A DNA stretch of 64,000 bases. Source: Pusillimonas caeni. GTDB taxonomy: Bacteria; Pseudomonadota; Gammaproteobacteria; Burkholderiales; Burkholderiaceae_B. This document shows, one piece after another, positions 16,303 to 23,561 of the stretch; the first letter of the stretch is position 1, and the number at the start of each line of letters is the position of its first letter. Location: the NCBI RefSeq assembly GCF_003545815.1, contig NZ_PDUW01000003.1:186001-250000 (forward strand). Reading direction: 5' to 3'. The notes beneath the pieces are model-generated. The model made no database searches. It was not told the DNA's origin and saw only the letters and a list, made by a program, of their open reading frames with translations. Position numbers and translations under genes: made by a program.

Positions 16303-17201
16303 TGGCCAACTCCATTCCCAATATCGATTTCGGCCGTGTCTTCGACCTTCGCGATGAAGACGCCGACGTGCATTGTGAGGGGCTGGGCCGGTTGGCTGAC
16401 TTCTTTGGCCACAATATGGCGGCGCATCGGCATGCCGGGGTCTTCCAGGTTCATCTGATGCTTAGGGGCGAGGTACGCCTGCGCCTGGATGAGCTGCATT
16501 ACTACGCCCGGGCGCCCGCGTTCTTCCTCACCCCGCCCGCGATGACGCATGCATTTGTGCTCAGCGACGATGCCGAGGGGCATGTGCTTTCAGTGCGGCA
16601 GCACGTGCTCCATTCTCTGTTCAGCGAAGACCCGGGCGGCATGGTGGAGCAGCGCCTGAATCAGGCGTTTTGCATGGAGCTCGACGAGTCCGCTCCCCAG
16701 GTACGTCGCCTGTTCGGTTATTTCGAGTTGATCCGCGCCGAGTTTTCCGGGGCTGAGGCAGTGCGCGAGCTGAATCTGCTGGCCTTGGCGCGGCTGGCCT
16801 TCGTGACCATGGCGCGCCTGTCGAGCGCGGCGGTACGGGCGATGCCCAGCCGCGACTTGCGGCATGTGGACGTACGGATCTTCCGCGAGTTCAACCAATT
16901 GATCGAAGCAAACTTCCGGGAACACTGGCAGCTGAGCCGCTACGCACAAGCCCTGAACGTGACTGAAACCCGTCTGAACGACATATGCCGCAGGGTGGGC
17001 GACTTGCCCTCCAAACGCTTTATCCATGATCGCCTGATGCAGGAGGCCAAGCGCCTGCTCTTGTTCTCTTCGGCTCCGGTCACGCAGATCGCCTACGACC
17101 TCGGGTTCAGGGACGTGTCCTATTTCAGCCGCTTCTTCCGTCAGCATGCACAGCTGCCGCCCGGAACCTGGCGCGCCCGCATGCGAGGCCGAAATCCATG
17201 A
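16302..17201 (+). CDS. hpaA: AraC-family activator of the 4-HPA hydroxylase genes
   Basis: 299-aa AraC/XylS regulator. The N-terminal cupin-like effector domain (about residues 15-110, with AHRHAGVFQVHLMLRGEVRLRLD) matches HpaA. The C-terminal double helix-turn-helix (about 200-295) includes SRYAQALNVTETRLNDICRR and VTQIAYDLGFRDVSYFSRFFRQH. HpaA-type proteins activate hpaBC in response to 4-hydroxyphenylacetate. The gene is translationally coupled to hpaR and lies directly upstream of hpaB, separated by 93 bp that probably hold its target promoter. Confidence 0.92.
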   Translation: MANSIPNIDFGRVFDLRDEDADVHCEGLGRLADFFGHNMAAHRHAGVFQVHLMLRGEVRLRLDELHYYARAPAFFLTPPAMTHAFVLSDDAEGHVLSVRQHVLHSLFSEDPGGMVEQRLNQAFCMELDESAPQVRRLFGYFELIRAEFSGAEAVRELNLLALARLAFVTMARLSSAAVRAMPSRDLRHVDVRIFREFNQLIEANFREHWQLSRYAQALNVTETRLNDICRRVGDLPSKRFIHDRLMQEAKRLLLFSSAPVTQIAYDLGFRDVSYFSRFFRQHAQLPPGTWRARMRGRNP

Positions 17202-17294
17202 AAAGTACCAAAGGTTCCAGCTTGTGTGCATTGGGCCTTGGCCCGTTCGATAGCATCATGTAGCCATATTCCATTAAAAAAACAGGAGACATGC

Positions 17295-18911
17295 ATGAAG
17301 CCAGCCGAGCTGCCCAAGACGCTGCCCGAGGACGTCCGGGCCGACAAGACGCGCCCGTTCACGGGCGCCGAATACCTTCAATCATTGCGCGATGGCCGCG
17401 AAATATACATTTATGGGGATCGCGTGGACGACGTCACCACGCATCCCGCCTTCCGCAATTCGGCAGCCTCGATGGCGCGCATCTATGACGCCCTGCACGA
17501 CCCCGCGCACAAAGACGCTTTATGCTGCCCGACCGATACCGGCAATAACGGCTACACCCACAAATTCTTCCGTTTTGCGCGCTCGGTGCAAGAGCTGCGC
17601 GAACAGCGCGATGCGATTGCCGACTGGTCGCGCTTGAGCTACGGCTGGATGGGGCGCACGCCCGACTACAAGGCGGCCTTCGGTATCGCCTTGGGCATCG
17701 TGCCCGAATACTATGGCCCCTTCGAGGACAACGCCCGGCTTTGGTACAAGCGCATACAAGAGTCATGCCTGTTCCTGAACCACGCCATCGTCAATCCGCC
17801 CATCGACCGGGACAAACCGGTTGAAGAAGTGAAGGACGTCTTCATCTCCGTCGACCGGGAAACCGATGCAGGCATATATGTAAGCGGGGCCAAGGTGGTG
17901 GCCACCGGTTCGGCCCTGACACACTACAACTTCATCGGCCAGGGCTCGGCCGGCTTGCTGGGCGACAACACCGATATGGCATTGATGTTCATCGCCGGCA
18001 TGGACGTGCCGGGAGTGAAGCTTATTTGCCGGCCCTCGTACGAGCTGGCGGCGGGGGCCATGGGCTCGCCCTTCGACTATCCACTTTCAAGCCGTTTCGA
18101 CGAGAACGACGCTATTCTTGTATTCGACAATGCCTTCATCCCTTGGGAGAACGTGCTCATCTACCGCGACCTGGAGCGATGCCGCAGCTGGTTTCCGCAA
18201 GGCGGGTTCGGCCGATTGTTTCCCATGCAGGCGTGCACCCGGTTCGCGGTCAAGCTCGATTTCATCTGCGGCCTGCTGGTGAAGGCGCTCAAGTGCACGG
18301 GCACGCTGGAATTCCGCGGTGTGCAGGCCGCGGTGGGCGAGATCTTCGCTTGGCGCAATATGTTCTGGTCCCTGACCGAGGCCATGGTGGGCAATGCCGA
18401 CTCGTGGCACAACGGCAGCTGGACGCCATGCCAGGCCGCGCAGCACAGCTACCGCGTATTGTCGTCGCAGGCTTATCCCGCCATCAAGAAAAGCATCGAA
18501 GAGATCGTGGCCAGCGGCCTGATCTACCTGCCTTCAGGGTCGCGCGACATCCGGAACCCAACCATCGATGCCTATTTGGCGAAGTACGTGCGCGGGTCCG
18601 GCGGCATAGACCACGTCGAGCGGATCAAGGTCCTCAAGTTGTTGTGGGACGCCATCGGCAGCGAGTTTGGCGGGCGCCACGAGCTTTACGAGATCAACTA
18701 CGCGGGCAGCCACGACGAGGTTCGCATGCAGTGCCTGAGGCATGCGCAGGGCTCGGGAACGCTCGGGAAAATGACGGAACTCGTGGATCAGTGCCTGTCC
18801 GATTACGATCAAGACGGCTGGCGCGTGCCGCATCTGCATAACAATGACGACCTGAATGTGCTGGGCCGCTTGCGTGATCAGTACGCAAGCGCTCAATCTC
18901 AGAGGGGCTGA
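17295..18911 (+). CDS. hpaB: 4-hydroxyphenylacetate 3-monooxygenase, oxygenase component
   Basis: 538-aa FADH2-dependent monooxygenase of the HpaB/PvcC family. It hydroxylates 4-hydroxyphenylacetate to homoprotocatechuate using reduced flavin from HpaC. Family features include RPFTGAEYLQSLRDGREIYIYGDRV near the N-terminus, SYGWMGRTPDY, and a central FAD/substrate segment (IGQGSAGLLGDNTDMALMFI). The ATG at 17295 follows CAGGAGAC; another ATG four bases earlier is out of frame. It overlaps hpaC by one base (TGATG). With hpaC and the minus-strand genes it makes the pathway complete. Confidence 0.94.
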   Translation: MKPAELPKTLPEDVRADKTRPFTGAEYLQSLRDGREIYIYGDRVDDVTTHPAFRNSAASMARIYDALHDPAHKDALCCPTDTGNNGYTHKFFRFARSVQELREQRDAIADWSRLSYGWMGRTPDYKAAFGIALGIVPEYYGPFEDNARLWYKRIQESCLFLNHAIVNPPIDRDKPVEEVKDVFISVDRETDAGIYVSGAKVVATGSALTHYNFIGQGSAGLLGDNTDMALMFIAGMDVPGVKLICRPSYELAAGAMGSPFDYPLSSRFDENDAILVFDNAFIPWENVLIYRDLERCRSWFPQGGFGRLFPMQACTRFAVKLDFICGLLVKALKCTGTLEFRGVQAAVGEIFAWRNMFWSLTEAMVGNADSWHNGSWTPCQAAQHSYRVLSSQAYPAIKKSIEEIVASGLIYLPSGSRDIRNPTIDAYLAKYVRGSGGIDHVERIKVLKLLWDAIGSEFGGRHELYEINYAGSHDEVRMQCLRHAQGSGTLGKMTELVDQCLSDYDQDGWRVPHLHNNDDLNVLGRLRDQYASAQSQRG

Positions 18912-19414
18912 TGGAAACCACGGACACGCGGCGCGTGGTGTTCCGCAACGCCATGGCCCGCATGAGCGCGGCCGTCTCGATAGTGAGCAGCGATGGTGTG
19001 GGGGGACGTTGCGGCGTTACCGCGACGGCGGTCTGTTCGGTAACCGACGTGCCGCCCACGCTGCTGGTCTGCCTGAACCGGTCCAGCGCCATGAACGCGG
19101 TTTTCAAAGCCAACGGTCGCTTGTGCGTCAATGTGTTGAGTGCCGACCACGAAGCGCTTGCTCGCGACTTCGCCGGCCTGACCGGCGTACCGATGGCCGA
19201 TCGTTTCGCGGACGACGACTGGGTCGGCTCATATTTGGGGCTGCCCATACTGCAAAGCGCGCTTGCCACTTTCCAGGGAGAGATTGTGCGCGCCGACGAA
19301 GTGGGCAGCCACACCGTTATGCTCGTCGAGGCCCTCGAGATCGGCCTGCATTCGGACAGCAGGGACGGCCTCGTGTATTTCGATCGCCTTTTCCATCGTG
19401 TTTCTGCGGCGTAG
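18911..19414 (+). CDS. hpaC: 4-hydroxyphenylacetate 3-monooxygenase, flavin reductase component
   Basis: 167-aa short-chain NAD(P)H:flavin oxidoreductase. RNAMARMSAAVSIVSSDG, GVTATAVCSVTDVPPTLLVCLNRSS and NGRLCVNVLS are the flavin-binding signature of HpaC. It supplies FADH2 to HpaB. The start codon overlaps the hpaB stop, keeping the two in step. Length and motifs match E. coli HpaC. It is the last gene of the rightward hpaR-A-B-C unit. The next gene converges on it across 53 bp with no clear terminator. Confidence 0.94.
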   Translation: METTDTRRVVFRNAMARMSAAVSIVSSDGVGGRCGVTATAVCSVTDVPPTLLVCLNRSSAMNAVFKANGRLCVNVLSADHEALARDFAGLTGVPMADRFADDDWVGSYLGLPILQSALATFQGEIVRADEVGSHTVMLVEALEIGLHSDSRDGLVYFDRLFHRVSAA

Positions 19415-19467
19415 ATGTGGGCTGGGCACCACATGGCTGTGTGCCCATATCGGCAACGCAATCTTCC

Positions 19468-20253
19468 TTAGGTGAACTGCACCGAGACGCCGGCGATCTC
19501 CGAGGCCTTGCTAGTCACGGTCACGGTCTGGCCTCGTTGCACCCGATATCCCTTGGTCAGCCCGCCGGTCAAGATAATGTCGCCGGCTTTGAGCGTCGTG
19601 TTCTCGAGGCTCAGACGGTTGCCCAGCCACGCTACTGCAAGCAAGGGGTTGCCCAACGCGTTGGCCCCGATCCCTTGGTCTTTAGCTTCGCCGTCTATCC
19701 AAAGCTCGATACTCAAGGTTTCCAGATCGGTGCGGAGACTTATAGGAGACGACGCCCCCAGCACGTAACGAGAGGCGGAACTGTTGTCGGCAATGTTGTC
19801 GACGGCGGCAAACTTGTACGTTAGATAACGTGTATCGCACACTTCGATTGCAAGCATAAACTCGGGCCGGGCTGCCATCACCGAGTTTTTGTCGTGGTTG
19901 GACGCTAGCGCCAAGTCTTCATGCAGTCGGATTGCGATTTCGGGCTCGACTAATGGATGAATCAGCGCGTCGTGAGGCAACTCGCCGCCACAGACCAACA
20001 GGTCGTCCGTCAACACCCCGTAGTTCGGCGTCGAAATGTTCATTTGCCGCCGCATGGCTTCACTGGTGTAGCCCAGCTTATAGCCCGTCGTCCTGCGATT
20101 TCGCAATTGAAGCCTGGCTGCGGAGATTCGATAGGCGTCCGCTTCACTGAGGTCGGGATACTGTATGGATAAAGGGGCGATGGGCTTGCGGGTCTGTTCG
20201 GCCCGCCAAAGGGCTTGGGCCAATTGATGGATGCGATTGGAATCGAAGGTCAC
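19468..20253 (-). CDS. 2-keto-4-pentenoate hydratase family protein
   Basis: 261-aa hydratase of the MhpD/DmpE/HpaH family, paralogous to hpaH but clearly divergent. LGYTSEAMRRQMNISTPNYGVL and VEPEIAIRLHED (metal-binding acids) are typical, and the C-terminus has AGDIILTGGLTKGYRVQRG. I chose the GTG at 20253, which follows GAGGAGC; an ATG at 20283 adds ten codons. It stands alone. An intermediate of another meta-cleavage pathway (2-hydroxypenta-2,4-dienoate or similar) is a plausible substrate. A decayed partial copy of this gene lies at 32151-32311. Confidence 0.85.
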   Translation of the reverse strand: MTFDSNRIHQLAQALWRAEQTRKPIAPLSIQYPDLSEADAYRISAARLQLRNRRTTGYKLGYTSEAMRRQMNISTPNYGVLTDDLLVCGGELPHDALIHPLVEPEIAIRLHEDLALASNHDKNSVMAARPEFMLAIEVCDTRYLTYKFAAVDNIADNSSASRYVLGASSPISLRTDLETLSIELWIDGEAKDQGIGANALGNPLLAVAWLGNRLSLENTTLKAGDIILTGGLTKGYRVQRGQTVTVTSKASEIAGVSVQFT

Positions 20254-20330
20254 GGGGAGCTCCTCAACGACTGTCCCTCTCATGTTATTCGGTTTTCCAT
20301 GTTTCGGTCGATGTTATTTGCCGATCCGGC

Positions 20331-20686
20331 CAGTGCGGTTTCAAGGACGCAATGACGCCGAGCACCGAACCAAGGCAGCATTAAGAGGCCGCAGTGCGGT
20401 TCGCGCCTGAAAAGGCTGCTAAGATATTTGCGCTGTAGCAAGCGGTACGCGGTTTTTTGAACGCGGTGCCGGCAACGTCAGGGAGTATCTAGGTGCACGT
20501 TCTGCTTGTCGAAGACGACCCGCTTGTGGCCAGCGGCATTGTGACGGGACTGAGGCTGCACGGTCTCACCGTGGATCATGTCGATACCGCCAGCCTGGCG
20601 GATGCTGCCTTGATATCCTCGCATTTCGACGTCTGCATACTGGACCTTGGGCTACCCGACGAAGACGTCAAACCGGCAGTGCGGTT
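20331..20686 (+). repeat. Three copies of the 10-mer CAGTGCGGTT
   Basis: The 10-mer CAGTGCGGTT occurs at 20331-20340, 20392-20401 and 20677-20686, all in the same orientation. The third copy lies at the junction where the response-regulator reading frame gives way to dsbD sequence. Two of the three copies are followed by TCAAGG or TTCAAGG. This could be a deletion-mediating micro-repeat. Confidence 0.4.
20493..20669 (+). pseudogene. Truncated response regulator (receiver N-terminus only)
   Basis: The first 57-59 codons (MHVLLVEDDPLVASGIVTGL ... FDVCILDLGLPDED) are the N-terminal half of an OmpR/QseB-type receiver domain. The acidic pair in VEDD and the phospho-acceptor Asp in CILDLGLPDED are intact. 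The GTG start has a GGGAG ribosome site. After LPDED the homology ends abruptly and the frame runs into dsbD sequence. The rest of the receiver, the DNA-binding domain, and any sensor kinase are missing, so this is a deletion remnant although the hybrid frame stays open to 20972. Confidence 0.8.
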
Positions 20687-20972
20687 CAAGGGGCCTGGCC
20701 CTGTTCGCCCTTGGCCTGCATGGGTTTGCCGCTGCTGGCGATCGCGGTGTTCGGTGCGCGCGTCTTGCCCACATCTGGCTCGCATGCAGCTCGTGCGGCC
20801 GGATGTGACGGGCAATGACGCTACGGACCGCGCGCTGCTCGAGCACTGGGGGGTCATGGGGCCGCCTACGCTGATACTCGTGGGGCCCGACGGCACGAAG
20901 CGCTGCGATCTGCGCGTAGTGAGCGAGATGGATGCGGATGGATCCCTGAAATGTCTGGCTGGACGCGGCTGA
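20687..20972 (+). pseudogene. dsbD: Remnant of thiol:disulfide interchange protein DsbD
   Basis: Two DsbD pieces remain. A membrane segment reads GLALFALGL and, after a frameshift near 20719, MGLPLLAIAVFGARVLP. Next comes the end of the C-terminal thioredoxin domain, RPDVTGNDATDRALLEHWG and MGPPTLILVGPDG. The N-terminal domain, most membrane helices and the thioredoxin CxxC are gone. The last part shares its reading frame with the truncated response regulator, producing a 159-codon chimera. It lies directly before the intact TlpA-type gene, which fits an ancestral regulator-dsbD-tlpA cluster that suffered a deletion. Confidence 0.78.
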
Positions 20973-20978
20973 CACATC

Positions 20979-21806
20979 ATGATCGGTGTGGGCCCATTCT
21001 CCATCCAGGTGATTATCGTCGCGATCGCCTTGTTCTGCGCATGGGCGATGGCCCGGAGTACTGCCCGAATGCTATCCGTTACACCGCCCAAAGCGGCGGG
21101 CGGGGCGCTGTTCGATGCCGCATTCTGGGGTTTCGTCGCCGCGCGTCTGGGCTATATCGCTTTATGGTGGAAAGAGTACTCGGCCGCACCGATGTCCATG
21201 ATTGCTATTGGCGACGGCGGGTTTGCCTGGTGGGCCGGCATACCCGTTTCCTTGGCTGTCGTCTGGTGGGAAACCCGTTCGGCCAAGACGATGAGAATCC
21301 CAGCTCTGTCCGGCATCGCCGCCGGCGTCGTAATCTGGGTGCTTGCCAACAGCGCGCTCAGCTTGACGCTTCGGTCTGCCGAGCCTCTGCCCGACTTGCA
21401 GCTGGCAACACTGGATGAACGCCCGGTTTCTCTGAACGCATATGCGGGGCGCCCGGTCGTGCTCAACCTTTGGGCGAGCTGGTGTCCGCCGTGCCGGCGC
21501 GAGATGCCGGTGTTCGAACGAGCCCAGAAAGACTTCCCCGGCGTCGCTTTTGTCATGATCAACCAGGGCGAGAGTGCGGAGCAGGCTCAGGATTTTCTGA
21601 AGCGCGAAAGCCTGAGCCTGGCCGATGTGCTGCTCGACCCGTCTTCCCAGGCCATGCTGGCAGTGAGATCGCATGGCTTGCCAACCACGCTTTTCTACGA
21701 TGCGCGGGGCCGTTTGGTCGATTCGCACCTGGGCGAGATCACGATGCCCAGTCTCAAAGACAAGATGTTGCGCCGTTTCGGGCAGATCGAAACCGGCAAG
21801 GAATGA
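20979..21806 (+). CDS. Lgt-like membrane domain fused to TlpA-type thiol-disulfide reductase
   Basis: 275-aa two-part protein. Residues 1-130 have several membrane helices resembling a shortened prolipoprotein diacylglyceryl transferase (Lgt) core, with ARLGYIALWWKEY and GDGGFAWWAGIPVSLAVVWW. Residues 135-270 form a periplasmic TlpA/ResA thioredoxin domain with the active site WASWC169-PP-C172, followed by the cis-Pro loop HGLPTTLFYD. Similar fusions occur next to dsbD/dsbC in betaproteobacteria. The Lgt half is too short for the full catalytic set, so it is probably only an anchor. It likely reduces disulfides in the periplasm, but its usual partner DsbD is destroyed just upstream. Confidence 0.85.
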   Translation: MIGVGPFSIQVIIVAIALFCAWAMARSTARMLSVTPPKAAGGALFDAAFWGFVAARLGYIALWWKEYSAAPMSMIAIGDGGFAWWAGIPVSLAVVWWETRSAKTMRIPALSGIAAGVVIWVLANSALSLTLRSAEPLPDLQLATLDERPVSLNAYAGRPVVLNLWASWCPPCRREMPVFERAQKDFPGVAFVMINQGESAEQAQDFLKRESLSLADVLLDPSSQAMLAVRSHGLPTTLFYDARGRLVDSHLGEITMPSLKDKMLRRFGQIETGKE

Positions 21807-22056
21807 CAGCCACGTTTTCACAACGAGCACTTCATTCTTTCATTATGGCGCTTCCCTTCATGTTGACGGCGGGCAACGGCATGCCGCAGCAAGGCGCGCT
21901 GGCGGAAGTACTGGGCTCCCTAGGCAACATCGACAGGCCGTAATATCGCCTCCCGCTCTACCTACGGGAAAACCATAGTATGCACAAATCGTTCCAAACG
22001 GGACAATATTTGGCATGTATTATGGAATTTTTCGTTGAAGCAATTAAAGAAAAACA
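21807..22056. other. Spacer containing a segment repeated at 32.3 kb
   Basis: From 21791 (last codons of the TlpA gene) to about 21915 the sequence reappears, degraded, at 32319-32454. An open frame through it reads FSQRALHSFIMALPFML but no family is recognised. The rest is AT-richer and probably carries the promoter of the MarR gene at 22057. Confidence 0.6.
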
Positions 22057-22512
22057 ATGGAAACCAAGACTGAAAATGGCCCTGTCGAAGTGGCCACTGC
22101 CTATTACTTGCGGCAGGTTGCCGAACGCCTTTCGATAAGCCTGGCGCAAGCCTTGAAGCCGTTCGGAACTAATAGAAGCGCCTATCGCGTATTGATCGCA
22201 CTCGCGCGACAGAACCCGTCCAGCATGCGAGATCTTGGCGAAGCGACCTTATTGGTGCCTTCAACTCTCAGCCGCACGGTCGACTTGCTGCGCCAAACAC
22301 AAAGCGTCCATTGCGAGCCCGACGAGGGGGATGCCCGCGCGCTCAGGGTCACGATGACCGCCAAAGGCGAGCAGCATTTGGCGGAGATTCTGCCGTCGGC
22401 GGCCGCGCAATACCAATGGGCCATTCAGGACATTGATGCAAAGGATCTCGAGGCCATGCATCGAACGCTAAAGAAAATGCTGTCGAACTTGAAGAAATCG
22501 CCCATCAAATGA
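22057..22512 (+). CDS. MarR-family transcriptional regulator
   Basis: 151-aa winged-helix regulator, different from the HpaR type. AYYLRQVAERLSISLAQALKPFG begins the dimer helices. SMRDLGEATLLVPSTLSRTVDLLRQ is the helix-turn-helix, followed by the wing CEPDEGDARALRVTMTAKGE. It is the first gene before the aminotransferase/gamma-glutamyltransferase/TRAP operon and runs in the same direction, with 64 bp to the next gene. It is the likely regulator of that operon. Neither effector nor operator can be identified. Confidence 0.82.
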   Translation: METKTENGPVEVATAYYLRQVAERLSISLAQALKPFGTNRSAYRVLIALARQNPSSMRDLGEATLLVPSTLSRTVDLLRQTQSVHCEPDEGDARALRVTMTAKGEQHLAEILPSAAAQYQWAIQDIDAKDLEAMHRTLKKMLSNLKKSPIK

Positions 22513-22576
22513 CGGGCGGCGTGCGGCACTCGGCGCTTTTTTGAACACAAGCAGGTGAGAATTCATTGGAGGCAAA

Positions 22577-23509
22577 ATGACATTGAAGCAAGCGGGAACC
22601 AAAGTCTGGATAGACGGAAACTTCGTGGATGAACGGGATGCGCGCGTCGACTTCATCAGCAACAGTTTCCAGTACGGCTTTTCGGTTTTCGAAGGCATCA
22701 GGGCCTACAAGACCGACAAGGGGCCCGCCGTCTTCAGGCTGAAAGAGCACATCGAGCGCTTGTTCAAGTCTGCAAAAATCATTGGCTTGAAAATCCCGTA
22801 TACCCAAGGCGAGATTATCGAAGCGTGCCTGGCGACTATCCGGGAAAACGGTTTCGACGAATGCTATATCAGGCCGGTAGCGTATATAGGCTCTGGAGGC
22901 ATGGGCTTGTCGCCGGAAGGCTGTGACGTCAGCGTCGGCATCGCAACGTGGTTCTGGGGCGAGTACCTGGGCAAGGGCAAGCTCGAAAAAGGAACACGCG
23001 TTGCGACTTCTTCCTTTACCCGGCACCACATCAACTCGAATATGTCCAAGGCAAAGGCGGCGGGCAATTACATGCTGTTCCAGATGGCGCGCGTGACGGC
23101 CCATCAGCAAGGCTATGACGAAGCGCTGCTGCTCGACGCACAGGGCCATGTGGCGGAAGGCTCTGTCGAGAACGTCTTTATCGTCAAGGACGGCGAGCTG
23201 ATCACCCCGCCTCTCACACATATTCTCGACGGCATTACGCGGGATACGGTCATCAAGATCGCCCGTGAGAACGGCTGGGCCGTGCGCGAAGAGTTCTTCA
23301 CCCGCGACTATGTATATGTGGCCGACGAAATGATTTTCGTCGGCACGGGGGCCGAGGTGACTCCGGTGGTCGAGCTCGATGACAGGCCGATCGGCGACGG
23401 GAAGCCGGGTCCCCTTACCCGCAAGCTGCAGCAGATCTATTTCGACCTGGTGCGGGGCAATACCGCCACCCATCCCGAATGGCGGGCACTGGTGAACAAG
23501 AGCAGATAA
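22577..23509 (+). CDS. Class IV aminotransferase, branched-chain (IlvE) type
   Basis: 310-aa PLP enzyme of fold type IV. K160 in NMSKAKAAGNY occupies the PLP-lysine position of E. coli IlvE, and SNSFQYGFSVFEGIRAY and EGSVENVFIVKDG are family hallmarks. The ribosome site GGAGG precedes the ATG. IlvE homologues interconvert valine, leucine or isoleucine and their 2-oxoacids. Here the gene heads a catabolic operon, so it may instead deaminate an unusual amino acid released by the downstream hydrolases. Members of this fold also include D-amino-acid and omega transaminases, so the substrate remains open. Confidence 0.85.
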   Translation: MTLKQAGTKVWIDGNFVDERDARVDFISNSFQYGFSVFEGIRAYKTDKGPAVFRLKEHIERLFKSAKIIGLKIPYTQGEIIEACLATIRENGFDECYIRPVAYIGSGGMGLSPEGCDVSVGIATWFWGEYLGKGKLEKGTRVATSSFTRHHINSNMSKAKAAGNYMLFQMARVTAHQQGYDEALLLDAQGHVAEGSVENVFIVKDGELITPPLTHILDGITRDTVIKIARENGWAVREEFFTRDYVYVADEMIFVGTGAEVTPVVELDDRPIGDGKPGPLTRKLQQIYFDLVRGNTATHPEWRALVNKSR

Positions 23510-23561
23510 AGCGTTTTTTCAACGTTTCAACGGCCGTCATGGCCAGAGCCAAGGAGAGTGC

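Noticed and set aside
20493-20972. A single intact 159-aa response-regulator-like gene
   Set aside because: Only the first 59 codons match a receiver domain. The rest is dsbD sequence partly out of frame, so it is a deletion chimera.
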